Assembly (NCBI RefSeq): GCF_013349955.1
Contig: NZ_JABVXC010000019.1
Location: 1-39,858 of the forward strand
Length of the DNA: 39,858 bases
Reading direction: 5' to 3'
Source: Onishia taeanensis
Lineage (GTDB): Bacteria > Pseudomonadota > Gammaproteobacteria > Pseudomonadales > Halomonadaceae
The position numbers and the translations under genes were made by a program. Each line of letters starts with the position of its first letter. Within the stretch, counting starts at the first letter, position 1. Shown piece after piece: positions 25,187 through 33,483 of this stretch. The notes beneath the pieces are model-generated. The model saw nothing but the letters and a program-made list of their open reading frames with translations. It was not told where the DNA came from and did no database searches.

Positions 25187-27391
25187 CTAAAGCGGTGTCA
25201 GCTTGGCAAACCCCAGCACCAGCCACTTGTCGCCTTCTCCTTCGAAGCTGACCTGCACCCGGGCGCGCTCGCCTGATCCCTCGGCGTTGAGGATCACCCC
25301 TTCGCCGAATACCGGGTGGCTGACCCGTTGCCCAAGCGACAGCGAAGGCAGGTCGTCGCCGCCATCAACCGATGACTGGGAGGGGGCATGCCCGGCGGTC
25401 ACCGGCCGCGAAATCTGGCCGCGCAGACGCACTTCCTCGAGATACTCCGCCGGAATCTCGCGCAGGAAGCGTGACGGGCGCTGGAAGGTCTCCTTGCCAT
25501 GCAGGCGACGCAGCTCGGCGTGAGTCAGGTAGAGCTTGGTCATCGCCCGTGTCAGGCCCACGTAGCACAGCCGGCGCTCCTCTTCGAGGCGGCCGGGCTC
25601 CTCCATCGACATCTTGTGCGGGAAGAGGCCCTCCTCGACGCCGGCGATAAAGACCACCGGAAACTCGAGCCCCTTGGCCGAATGCAGGGTCATCAACTGC
25701 ACGCAGTCCTCGAAGTCGTCGGCCTCGTGGTCACCGGCATTGAGCGCCGCCTCGGCGAGGAAGGGCTCCATGGCGGCAGCCCCCTCACCGACCTCCTGGC
25801 CGTTCAGGGCATCGCCCTGAGTGAAGGCGCGGGCGGCATTGACCAGCTCGTCGAGGTTCTCGACCCGCGCCTGGCCCTTCTCGCCCTTCTCGCCCTTCTC
25901 GCTGCGGTGATGCTCGACCAGCCCAGACGCTTGGGTGACGTGGGTGATGATCTCGTGCAGCGCCATGCCGGCGGTGTCGTTGTCGAAGCGTTCGATCATC
26001 TCCGCGAAGGCGCGTACCGCATTGCCGGCACGGCCCTTGAGGGTGGCGTCAGCGAGGCAGTCGTGCAGCGCCTGCCACAGGGAAACGTCGGTCACTCGCG
26101 CCCGCTCGCGAAGGATCTCCACGGTACGCGTGCCAATGCCCCGAGCAGGGACGTTGATCACCCGCTCCAGCGACGCATCGTCTTCCCGGTTCAGCAGCAG
26201 CCGCAGATAGGCCAGGGCGTTCTTGATCTCGAGGCGCTCATAGAAACGCTGGCCGCCGTAAATGCGGTACGGCATGCCCTGGCGGATCAGGGTCTCCTCG
26301 AGCACCCGCGACTGAGCGTTGGAGCGATACAGGATGGCGATCTCGCGCCGCGCGGTGCCTTCCTTCACCTGTGAAGCGATGGTATCGACGATGTAGCGCG
26401 CTTCGTCCAGATCATTGAAGCCGGCGTAGAGCGAAATCGGCTCGCCGCGACCGCCGTCGGTCCACAGCTCCTTGCCCATGCGCCCAGTGTTCTGGCTGAT
26501 CAGGGCGTTGGCCGCCTCGAGGATGGCGCTGGTCGAGCGGTAATTCTGCTCCAGACGCACCGTCTTGGTGTCCGTGAATTCCTGCTCGAAGCGGCGGATA
26601 TTCTCGACCCGGGCGCCGCGCCAGCCATAGATCGACTGGTCGTCATCGCCAACCACGGTGATGCCGGCCTGCTCACCGGTCAGCAGCTTAAGCCAGGCGT
26701 ACTGCAGGGTGTTGGTGTCCTGGAACTCGTCGACCAGCACATGGGCGAAGCGCTCCCGGTAGTGGGCGAGCAGCGCCGGATTGTCACGCAACAGCTCCAG
26801 GCTTCGCAGCAGCAGCTCGCCGAAGTCGACCAGGCCGCCGCGCTCGCAGGTCAGCTGATAGCGCTCATAGAGCTCGACCATCTGGCCGAGATAGGCATCG
26901 CCATGGGTCTGCACCTGATGGGGGCGCAGGCCTTCTTCCTTGCAGCCAGAGATGAAGTACTGCACCTGACGCGGCGGAAAGCGCTCGTCGTCAATGTTGT
27001 GATCCTTGAGCAGGCGCTTGACCAAGCGCAGCTGATCGTCGCTATCGAGGATCTGGAAGTGTTGCGGCAGCCGTGCGTCCTGCCAGTGGGTGCGCAGCAG
27101 CCGATGAGCGATGGAGTGGAAGGTGCCGACCCAGACATTACGCAGCGACTGACCCAGCAAGGCTTCCAGCCGGGTGCGCATCTCCCGGGCTGCCTTGTTG
27201 GTGAAGGTCACGGCGAGAATGGCATAGGGCGACAGGCCCTCGGTGCGCATCAGCCAGGCGATTCGATGCACCAGCACCCGGGTCTTGCCCGAGCCGGCCC
27301 CCGCCAGCACCAGCATGTTGCCCTGGGGGGCACTGACGGCCTCACGCTGGGCCGCGTTGAGGTGATCGAGAATCGCCGTGACGTCATCCAT
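25187..27391 (-). CDS. uvrD: UvrD, DNA helicase II
   Basis: A 734-residue superfamily 1A helicase acting in nucleotide excision and mismatch repair. Motif I AGAGSGKTRVL is at residues 30-40, then TFTNKAAREM (Ia), LVDEFQDTN (II), GDDDQSIYGWRGA (III), LEQNYRST (IV), LMTLHSAKGLEF (V) and VGLTRAM (VI). The C-terminal Tudor-like end VSHPVFGEGVI..VQVSFEGEGDKWLVLGFAKLTPL is typical of UvrD and separates it from Rep. A 9-bp DNA repeat encodes EKGEKGEKG near residue 500, described separately. It lies between hexR and the TRAP protein, all on the minus strand. Confidence 0.97.
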   Translation of the reverse strand: MDDVTAILDHLNAAQREAVSAPQGNMLVLAGAGSGKTRVLVHRIAWLMRTEGLSPYAILAVTFTNKAAREMRTRLEALLGQSLRNVWVGTFHSIAHRLLRTHWQDARLPQHFQILDSDDQLRLVKRLLKDHNIDDERFPPRQVQYFISGCKEEGLRPHQVQTHGDAYLGQMVELYERYQLTCERGGLVDFGELLLRSLELLRDNPALLAHYRERFAHVLVDEFQDTNTLQYAWLKLLTGEQAGITVVGDDDQSIYGWRGARVENIRRFEQEFTDTKTVRLEQNYRSTSAILEAANALISQNTGRMGKELWTDGGRGEPISLYAGFNDLDEARYIVDTIASQVKEGTARREIAILYRSNAQSRVLEETLIRQGMPYRIYGGQRFYERLEIKNALAYLRLLLNREDDASLERVINVPARGIGTRTVEILRERARVTDVSLWQALHDCLADATLKGRAGNAVRAFAEMIERFDNDTAGMALHEIITHVTQASGLVEHHRSEKGEKGEKGQARVENLDELVNAARAFTQGDALNGQEVGEGAAAMEPFLAEAALNAGDHEADDFEDCVQLMTLHSAKGLEFPVVFIAGVEEGLFPHKMSMEEPGRLEEERRLCYVGLTRAMTKLYLTHAELRRLHGKETFQRPSRFLREIPAEYLEEVRLRGQISRPVTAGHAPSQSSVDGGDDLPSLSLGQRVSHPVFGEGVILNAEGSGERARVQVSFEGEGDKWLVLGFAKLTPL
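25874..25900 (-). repeat. 9-bp tandem repeat inside uvrD
   Basis: Three exact copies of GCCCTTCTC (25874-25882, 25883-25891, 25892-25900) encode a run of Glu-Lys-Gly on the minus strand. The repeat keeps the frame when units are gained or lost, so length differences between strains are likely. It falls in a charged linker between helicase motifs IV and V, within the 2B region. Confidence 0.85.
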
Positions 27392-27534
27392 AGCGGGGCA
27401 CTTCGGGTCGAAAAATGGACGCCCAGCTTAGCATAATCAGGTCCCGAGGCGGGCCGTCTGCCGGCGCCGCTGCATTGCACATCACCAACCCTTCAGGGGG
27501 GCCATCGCGGGGCCAACACGGGACGGGCATGCCG

Positions 27535-28422
27535 CTAGCGCAGTGGCTCGTCGCCCTCGTCCGGCTCATCCTCTTGCTCAGGAAAGCGCAGCGGGTTGAG
27601 GCTCTTCTTGACCGCCTTGAGCTGCTCGGCAAGCTTGGGCCCGCGCGTCTTGGCCACCCCCACCGCCAGCACGTCGATCAGCACCAGATGGGCGATACGC
27701 GAGCTCATCGGCGTATAAATCTCGGTGTCCTCATGAACATCGATATAAAGCGGCATGCTGACCTCGTCGGCCAGCGGCGAGTGGCTGGGGCACAGGCCGA
27801 TCACCGTGGCCCCCACCGCGCGGGCTCGTCTCACGCTATCCACCAGCGCCCGGGTGCGCCCGGTCTGAGAGATCGCCACCACCACATCGCCCTGCTTGAG
27901 TGTCGCGGCGGACATGTTCTGCATGTGCGGATCGGTGTAGGCCGCTGTGGATATCTGCAGGCGGAAGAACTTGTGCTGGGCATCGGCGGCCACCGCACCG
28001 GAGGCGCCGAAGCCATAGAATTCGACCCGGTTGGCCATGGCCAGCGCATTGATGGCCTGATTCAGCGCCTCGTTATCCAGTCGGTCGCGCACCGACAGCA
28101 GGGTGCCGACGGTGGAGTCGAAGATGCTGTGAGAAAACTCGGCGACGCTGTCGCTGTCGTTCATCGAGAACTGGGCGAACTGACTGCCGGAAGCCAGCAT
28201 CTGCGCCAGCTTGAGTTTGAAGTCCTGAAAACCGTTGCAGCCCAGCGCCCGGCAGAAACGCACCACCGTAGGTTCGCTGACCTTGGCCTCGGTGGCCAGG
28301 TCGACGATACGCATGTGGATCACTTCGTCTGGGTTGCGCAGCACAAAGCGCGCCACCTTCTGCTCGGAGCGGCGAAAGTGCTCCATGCGATTTCTCAGTT
28401 CATCGAACAGGGCACGGCTCAC
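27535..28422 (-). CDS. hexR: HexR, RpiR-family sugar metabolism regulator
   Basis: A 295-residue transcription regulator with an N-terminal RpiR helix-turn-helix (about 1-77, LATEAKVSEPTVVRFCRALGCNGFQDFKLKLA) and a C-terminal SIS sugar-phosphate-binding domain (about 125-260, RVEFYGFGASGAVAADAQHKF and VVAISQTGRTRALVDSVRRARAVGATVIGL). HexR of Pseudomonas and Shewanella senses 2-keto-3-deoxy-6-phosphogluconate and controls the Entner-Doudoroff pathway. The start is a GTG at 28422 behind AAGGAG. No zwf, edd or eda gene adjoins it, so it must act on distant targets. The C-terminal acidic tail EQEDEPDEGDEP is unusual. Confidence 0.88.
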   Translation of the reverse strand: MSRALFDELRNRMEHFRRSEQKVARFVLRNPDEVIHMRIVDLATEAKVSEPTVVRFCRALGCNGFQDFKLKLAQMLASGSQFAQFSMNDSDSVAEFSHSIFDSTVGTLLSVRDRLDNEALNQAINALAMANRVEFYGFGASGAVAADAQHKFFRLQISTAAYTDPHMQNMSAATLKQGDVVVAISQTGRTRALVDSVRRARAVGATVIGLCPSHSPLADEVSMPLYIDVHEDTEIYTPMSSRIAHLVLIDVLAVGVAKTRGPKLAEQLKAVKKSLNPLRFPEQEDEPDEGDEPLR

Positions 28423-28438
28423 GGAAGGCTCCTTGGCA

Positions 28439-28463
28439 GGGATGTAGGGATGTAAAGGGATGT
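28439..28463. repeat. three GGGATGT direct repeats upstream of hexR
   Basis: GGGATGTA occurs at 28439-28446 and 28447-28454, and GGGATGT again at 28457-28463, just upstream of the hexR ribosome-binding site. They may be leader repeats or a regulator site, or simply slippage products. No known operator was matched. Confidence 0.6.
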
Positions 28464-28704
28464 GGATAAAGGGCGTGCACTATACGGGTGTGGATAAATA
28501 AGCGATTCCAGGCCAGCACTCCGGTTCATCTCAGGCCACAGTATGCCCCAGCCCGGGGGGAGGATGTCACTCCGGCAATGCGCGTTCCTTTAGCGTTGAA
28601 CGTCATCATTCTGTCAAGTGGGTTATAGTAAACAAGGAGGTGCCGGTCGTAAGGCAGCACTCAAGGGCGGCCGGCACAGTCATCGCCCGTCAGGAGAGTC
28701 GATA

Positions 28705-28905
28705 ATGCGTAATGTCGAACAGGTGTCCTCCGTCAAAAGCGAACTCCTCGATATTTTCATGAGCATGGAAGTCGCCGAGCATCAGCAGCGCCAGAAGTCC
28801 GCTGCATTACGCAACCTCAGAGCCCGCCGGGGCATCGAGTTGCATAAAGAATTCAAGCGCCTGGAGCAGGACCTTGCCGATCTCGACGATGACCTGATCC
28901 AGTAG
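28705..28905 (+). CDS. small conserved-looking protein, 66 residues
   Basis: A 66-residue, highly charged helical protein (MRNVEQVSSVKSELLDIFMSMEVAEHQ... DLADLDDDLIQ). The core pattern of A-x-R-N-L-R-A-R-R-x-I-E-x-H-x-E-x-x-x-L ending in LADLDDD resembles the short PA3496-type proteins of Pseudomonas, some of which are named envelope-integrity proteins; this is a weak resemblance only. It has a good AGGAGAG site, a hydrophilic coiled-coil character and no membrane segment. A longer frame upstream starts at 28618. A very strong hairpin follows its stop, supporting a real transcript. Function is unknown. Confidence 0.65.
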   Translation: MRNVEQVSSVKSELLDIFMSMEVAEHQQRQKSAALRNLRARRGIELHKEFKRLEQDLADLDDDLIQ

Positions 28906-28929
28906 CCGCGTTCGCCCTGACCAAACGCG

Positions 28930-29038
28930 GCGAGCCCCGGCAGGACCGGGGCTCGCAAAGTTGTCACAGGCTAGGCCTGTAACCAGGTCTATTAATAGGT
29001 CTGTGACAGCGCGCAGGACCGGCATTCACTACCGGTCC
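28930..29038. terminator. cluster of inverted repeats, terminator-like
   Basis: Three nested or adjacent structures separate the 66-residue gene from the convergent NSS gene. The first is a perfect 11-bp stem GCGAGCCCCGG/CCGGGGCTCGC (28930-28940 and 28946-28956). The second is TGTCACAG/CTGTGACA (28962-28969 and 29001-29008), enclosing a small GGCTAGGCC hairpin and the palindrome CTATTAATAG. The third is GGACCGG/CCGGTCC (29016-29022 and 29032-29038). Bidirectional termination explains the first and last stems; the middle block looks like a branched RNA fold. Confidence 0.65.
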
Positions 29039-29053
29039 ACGACGCCTTCACCC

Positions 29054-30394
29054 TCAAAGACTGGAAACGAACACCGCTAGCACGCCAATCGGTGCCACGT
29101 AGCGCGTGATCAGGTTCCACAGGCTGAAGTCGTAGATGTCCATCCCCAGTTCCTTGCGTACGCCTTCCTTGTCGAGCCCCCAGGCGACGAACATGATGAC
29201 GCCCAGGCCCGTCAGCGGCAGCAGGAACTTGCTGGTCAGCTTGTCGAGCAGATCGAAGATGTTCAGGCCGAAGAACAGCACCTCACTCCAGACGTTGAAC
29301 GACAGCAGCGCGGCGATGCCCAGCGCCCAGGTGGCCACGCCAGCGACCAGGGTCGCGCTCACTCGCGACAGCGGCGTACGCTCCTCGACGAACTCCACGA
29401 CCGGCTCCAGCAGCGAGATCGCCGACGTCAGGGCAGCGAACGTCAGCAGCAGGAAGAACATCAGGCCCAGCAGCATACCACCGCCCATATTACCGAAGGC
29501 GATCGGCAGGGTAACGAAGATCAGCCCCGGCCCAGAATTCAGATCCAGGCCGTTGGCGAAGACGATCGGGAAAATCGCCAGACCAGCACCCAGCGCAATG
29601 ACGGTATCCATGATCACCACGGTGCGGGCGGTCTTGAGCAGGCTGACCTCCTCACCGAGGTAGGAGCCATAGGCCATCATGATGCCCATGCCCAGTGACA
29701 GGGTGAAGAAGGCATGGCCCAGCGCCGCCAGCACCACTTCTCCAGTCAGCTTGCTCCAGTCGGGATTGAACAGGTAGCTTGCCGCTTGACCGAAGTAGCC
29801 CGTCGTCATGCCATAGCCCACCAATACCACCAGCAGCACGCCAAGTGCCGGCATCAGGGTGCGCACTGCGCCCTCGAGCCCCTTGGTCACGCCGCGGGCC
29901 ACAATGCCGATCACCAGCAGCATGAAGACCGAGTGCCACAGCAGCAGCTGTCCCGGGTTGCCCAGCATGCCAGAAAAGAGTCCACCGATAGCGTCGGCAT
30001 CCTGGCCGGTGAAGTCACCGGTGATCGAACTCAGAGTGTAGGACAGCGACCAGCCACCGATCACGCTATAGAAGGACAGGATCAGGAAGGCGCCCAGCAC
30101 GCCGCTGACCCCCACCATCACCCAGCCCTTGCTGCGTCCCGCGCTCTTGGCCACATCGGCCATCGAGTTGACCGGGTTCTCCTGACCGCGACGCCCGATA
30201 AGCCACTCGGCGGTCAAAATGGGCAGCCCGATCAGGGCGATACACAGCAGGTACACCAACACGAAGGCAGCACCGCCGCTTTCGCCCACCATGTAGGGAA
30301 ATTTCCAGATATTACCAAGGCCGACCGCGGAACCGGTGGCCGCGAGTATGAAAGTCAGCTTTGATGACCAATGTGCGTGGGATAGTTTGGACAT
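29054..30394 (-). CDS. sodium-dependent NSS-family transporter
   Basis: A 446-residue member of the neurotransmitter:sodium symporter family, with about 11 membrane helices. It imports an amino acid or similar solute with sodium. Helix 1 has the sodium-site motif LAATGSAVGLGNIWKFPYMVGESGG, helix 6 has FFTLSLGMGIMMAYGSYL, and helix 8 has LLTFAALTSAISLLEP; these line the substrate and sodium sites in LeuT. An AAGGTG ribosome-binding site precedes the ATG. It is a single-gene unit, with a hairpin cluster downstream and a 342-base gap upstream. The substrate cannot be deduced. Confidence 0.93.
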   Translation of the reverse strand: MSKLSHAHWSSKLTFILAATGSAVGLGNIWKFPYMVGESGGAAFVLVYLLCIALIGLPILTAEWLIGRRGQENPVNSMADVAKSAGRSKGWVMVGVSGVLGAFLILSFYSVIGGWSLSYTLSSITGDFTGQDADAIGGLFSGMLGNPGQLLLWHSVFMLLVIGIVARGVTKGLEGAVRTLMPALGVLLVVLVGYGMTTGYFGQAASYLFNPDWSKLTGEVVLAALGHAFFTLSLGMGIMMAYGSYLGEEVSLLKTARTVVIMDTVIALGAGLAIFPIVFANGLDLNSGPGLIFVTLPIAFGNMGGGMLLGLMFFLLLTFAALTSAISLLEPVVEFVEERTPLSRVSATLVAGVATWALGIAALLSFNVWSEVLFFGLNIFDLLDKLTSKFLLPLTGLGVIMFVAWGLDKEGVRKELGMDIYDFSLWNLITRYVAPIGVLAVFVSSL

Positions 30395-30736
30395 GATTCA
30401 CCTTGAGGTTGCGTGTCGCCAACGATCGGTCAGATGCGATGACGGCTTGTGCTTGTTATTGCCACGTCCGCGGCATCATGGATCACAGGATGCCAATCAA
30501 GGGCATGACAGGATCCGGGCAGGATCTCCGCCGCTAGCCGCCGCGCCTCGGTCCCTGATCGGGGCACAAGACACGACTTTCATGCCGGGATATTGCGGGA
30601 ATCCGTGCGGGTTTCACGCAAAACTCCACAATATCGAATGGTAAACGGCATGAGGGCCATAAAACTATCCGATCATGATCGCGATAGCCAGAGCGGATTG
30701 CCCCTTGGGCAGGGCCGCAACCTCAGACAAGTGCCG
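30395..30736. other. gene-poor region upstream of NSS transporter
   Basis: These 342 bases lie between the divergent NSS start and the DUF72 stop. No convincing gene is seen; a plus-strand frame at 30593-30787 lacks a ribosome-binding site and runs into the DUF72 gene. Visible structure is limited to the palindromes GATCATGATC (30671-30680) and the overlapping ATCGCGAT (30678-30685). The NSS promoter must be here, but no clear hexamer pair or riboswitch core was recognised. Confidence 0.5.
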
Positions 30737-31627
30737 CTAGAGAAGGCTCGTCTGACGCTCGCCGGGGAAGGGGGCCAAAGGGGTTAGTGCAAGCCGTGCA
30801 GCGAGGCGTTCATGACAGGCTCTTGCCAGGGCCGGCGCCTGTCGATTGTCGGGTGTATGCACAAAGAGAAAAGGGGTTTTCCCCTGTTTTATCCACAGGC
30901 ATAGCCTGTCGACCCAGGGCATAAAGCGGGCTTCGTTGATGGCGGCATCGAAGTGACCGATGAAGCGGACCACCGGCTGATGAGCCGTTGAGATCACGTG
31001 TAATGGGCGTTTGGGCTTTTCGCTCTGTGCCTTGGCCAGCCGCGCGTCATCACCGGCAGGTGTAGCAAACAAGGGCCGCACGTCAAGCATGACTCGATCT
31101 ACCCCATGAGTTATCAACAATCGGTTGAGAGCCGCCTCGGCACTACCCTTGTGGAAAAACTCGGGGTCACGGACCTCGACACTGGCGGGAATACCGGCGG
31201 GCCATCGTTCCAGTAATGCCTCGAGCTTCGGCAACTCCCCAAGCCCGAAGTCCCGTGGCAGCTGAATCATCACCGGCCCGAGGCGATCGTGCAGCGGCGA
31301 GAGCGCTTCGAGAAAGTCATCAAGGTCGCCCTCGACACCGGTCAGTCGTCGCTCATGGGTCAAGGCGCCGGGCAACTTGAAGCAGAAACGGAAATCCGCC
31401 GGTGCCTGGCGGGCCCAGGCAGCCACGGTGGCGGCCCGTGGCGTACCACTATAGAAGGTGGTATTGCCCTCCACTGCCGAGAACACCCGCGCATAGTCCG
31501 GCAGGCGCTCGCCCTGGCTGCCATGAGGCGGATAGAGCCCACCGCGCCAGTCTTCGTTGGCCCACATGGCGAGCCCCAGGTGAAATCCGCGCGCACTGGC
31601 GGTTGGCGGGGTACACGTATCGGTCAC
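30737..31627 (-). CDS. DUF72/YecE-like protein
   Basis: A 296-residue protein of the DUF72 family, which has a TIM-barrel-like fold and an unknown activity. Family signposts are GLAMWANEDWRGGLYP near the N terminus, the strand FSAVEGNTTFYSGTP, FRFCFKLPGALTHERRL, LGPVMIQLP and SVEVRDPEFF. The start is a GTG at 31627 with only a weak ribosome-binding site; no better start is seen before the conserved region. Near the C terminus the usual barrel ends in KQGKTPFLFVHTPDNRQAPALARACHERLAA. It stands alone between the NSS gene and nhaC. Confidence 0.82.
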   Translation of the reverse strand: MTDTCTPPTASARGFHLGLAMWANEDWRGGLYPPHGSQGERLPDYARVFSAVEGNTTFYSGTPRAATVAAWARQAPADFRFCFKLPGALTHERRLTGVEGDLDDFLEALSPLHDRLGPVMIQLPRDFGLGELPKLEALLERWPAGIPASVEVRDPEFFHKGSAEAALNRLLITHGVDRVMLDVRPLFATPAGDDARLAKAQSEKPKRPLHVISTAHQPVVRFIGHFDAAINEARFMPWVDRLCLWIKQGKTPFLFVHTPDNRQAPALARACHERLAARLALTPLAPFPGERQTSLL

Positions 31628-31737
31628 CAGAGCTGCTCTCTTATCAACGCCAAGCGAGGTAACGGGAATGGGATTATCGCCGTCTTCCTTGCCGGTGAAC
31701 AGTCCGGGCGGTGCGGGCGAGGTTCACAACCAGATAA

Positions 31738-31772
31738 AGAAAGCGCTCCGTCCGGCGGTACCGAACGGAGCG
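31738..31772 (-). terminator. terminator downstream of nhaC
   Basis: CGCTCCGT (31744-31751) and ACGGAGCG (31765-31772) form a perfect 8-bp stem. On the minus strand it is followed by CTTTCTTTATC. It lies 33 bases after the nhaC stop codon, marking the end of the amaB-amaA-nhaC direction of transcription. Confidence 0.75.
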
Positions 31773-31805
31773 ATCAATCAAGGTCACGCAGTGTCATGCC
31801 CTTGG

Positions 31806-33335
31806 TTAGCCAGAAGCCTGCGGACTAGTGGTCACGCTCGCCTGGGCAGCCGCGCCAAGATCATCCGTAGTTGCAATGGCTTCATTCTGGGATGCCCACA
31901 GATCGCGCTCCTCCTCAGTCGCTTTAGGGGAGAAGAGCCCGAACTGAGCATAAAGAATCCCGATCACCGGTGACATCCAACAGGCAAAAGCTAACGGAAT
32001 ATAGAGTAGATTCTCGACGTTACCATCGGCAATACCCAGCCCCAGCGCGCTGATAACGAAAGCCCCGCCTGCATTCCAAGGTACCAGTGGCGACACCAGT
32101 GTGCCCCCTTCCTCGATGGCCCTTGATAAGTTAAGGGTAGAGTAGCCGAGGCCACGATAAGTCGGCGCATACATACGGCCCGGCAACGCAATGGAGAGGT
32201 ACGGATCGCCGGCAACCAGATTGGTCGATACTGACGTTAGCACCGCCGAGGTTTGTACGCCGCGGAAGCTGCGTACCTTCTTCATCAGCGCGCGGATAAT
32301 TGCTTCGAGACAGCCCGTCTTCTCCAACGCGCCGCCGAACCCCAGCGCGATCAATACCAGCGAGATGGTCCACATCATCGACTGGATGCCACCCCGGTTG
32401 AGCAGGCTATCGATAGCGCTGACGCCTGTCTCGATGGTGTAGCCGTAGTTGGCATAGGTGACCACTTCATGGAGGCCAGCCCCCTGGGCGATCATAGCGG
32501 TCGCTCCCCCAGCCAGTACGCCGGCGAACAGCGACGGAATCGGCGGCATGCGCTTGACGGCCAGCACAATCACCAACAATGCCGGCAGCAGGAGCCAGGG
32601 CGAGATGACGAAGTGTGTCTCAAGGGAGTCAGTAATAGCGGTGATGCGCTCGAAGGAAGCGCTTTGGTCATCGATCATGGTATAGCCGGCCACAAGATAG
32701 ACCGCCAGGGCGATCAACATTGATGGCACCGTAGTGGGCATCATGTTCTTGATGTGCGAAAACACATCGGTGCCAGTAACGGCCGGGGCAAGGTTGGTGG
32801 TATCGGAAAGCGGCGAGACCTTGTCACCGAAAAAGGCCCCTGAGACGACCGCCCCCGCTGTCCAATAGACAGGAATATCGAAGCCAGCCCCGATGCCCAT
32901 CAATGCCAGACCCACGGTGCCCACCGTCCCCCAAGAAGTACCGAGCGACAGCGAGACCACTGAGCAAAGTATCATGGCGGCAGCCAGGAAAACGGCTGGC
33001 GAGAGCAAAGTCAGACCATAGTAAATCAGCGTCGGTACCGTGCCGCTGGCGATCCATACGCCGATGATCATCCCCACGCAAATCAGCACCGAAACCGACG
33101 GCAAAGACACATGAATGACGTGGAAAATCCCTTCTTCGATTCGCTTCCATCTGAAGCCAAGCTTGATGCCCACCAACGAGGTGATTGCCAGGCCAATTGC
33201 TAAGGGAATATGCGGCGTGAAATCGTCAAAATAGAATAGCTGTACGCCGAGTGCCAACAGCGTCAACACCACGGGGGTGAGCGCCAATAGCAGCCCCGGC
33301 TTTTTATAGGCTTTTGTTTTTGTTGGTTTTTCCAT
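31806..33335 (-). CDS. nhaC: NhaC-family Na+/H+ antiporter-type transporter
   Basis: A 509-residue integral membrane protein of the NhaC family, about 12 helices. Characteristic stretches are VSLSLGTSWGTVGTVGLALMGIG, GAFFGDKVSPLSDTTNLAPAVTGTD, STNLVAGDPYLSIALPGRMYAP and EEGGTLVSPLVPWNAGGAFV, all typical of the family. Family members exchange sodium for protons, but some are malate/lactate antiporters or candidate lysine transporters (the LysW group found under lysine riboswitches). Here it lies 148 bases downstream of amaA on the same strand, so a role in amino-acid uptake linked to lysine breakdown is possible. The gene looks richer in A+T than its neighbours. Confidence 0.92.
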   Translation of the reverse strand: MEKPTKTKAYKKPGLLLALTPVVLTLLALGVQLFYFDDFTPHIPLAIGLAITSLVGIKLGFRWKRIEEGIFHVIHVSLPSVSVLICVGMIIGVWIASGTVPTLIYYGLTLLSPAVFLAAAMILCSVVSLSLGTSWGTVGTVGLALMGIGAGFDIPVYWTAGAVVSGAFFGDKVSPLSDTTNLAPAVTGTDVFSHIKNMMPTTVPSMLIALAVYLVAGYTMIDDQSASFERITAITDSLETHFVISPWLLLPALLVIVLAVKRMPPIPSLFAGVLAGGATAMIAQGAGLHEVVTYANYGYTIETGVSAIDSLLNRGGIQSMMWTISLVLIALGFGGALEKTGCLEAIIRALMKKVRSFRGVQTSAVLTSVSTNLVAGDPYLSIALPGRMYAPTYRGLGYSTLNLSRAIEEGGTLVSPLVPWNAGGAFVISALGLGIADGNVENLLYIPLAFACWMSPVIGILYAQFGLFSPKATEEERDLWASQNEAIATTDDLGAAAQASVTTSPQASG

Positions 33336-33483
33336 AACGTTTCCCTCATTTAGGATGATGCTGAGTTATTGCTGTTGTACTCGCAGGAAACAGCCTTGCC
33401 GTTTTTGTGCCATCGTCAGACAGCAACAGTTTCACCCTGGGGCCTTGAAATGGCCCTAGGATTGGCGTGACTAACGAGGGTTA

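Noticed and set aside
27415..28455. 346-codon plus-strand frame opposite hexR
   Set aside because: Shadow of a real RpiR-family gene; no recognisable protein features.
30395..30736. Glycine riboswitch or small gene upstream of the NSS transporter
   Set aside because: No glycine aptamer core on the minus strand, and the plus-strand frame at 30593-30787 has no ribosome-binding site and runs into DUF72.
33336..33483. Lysine riboswitch upstream of nhaC
   Set aside because: The gap is only 148 bases, shorter than the lysine riboswitch, and none of its conserved core was seen; only a GGGCC/GGCCC stem is visible.
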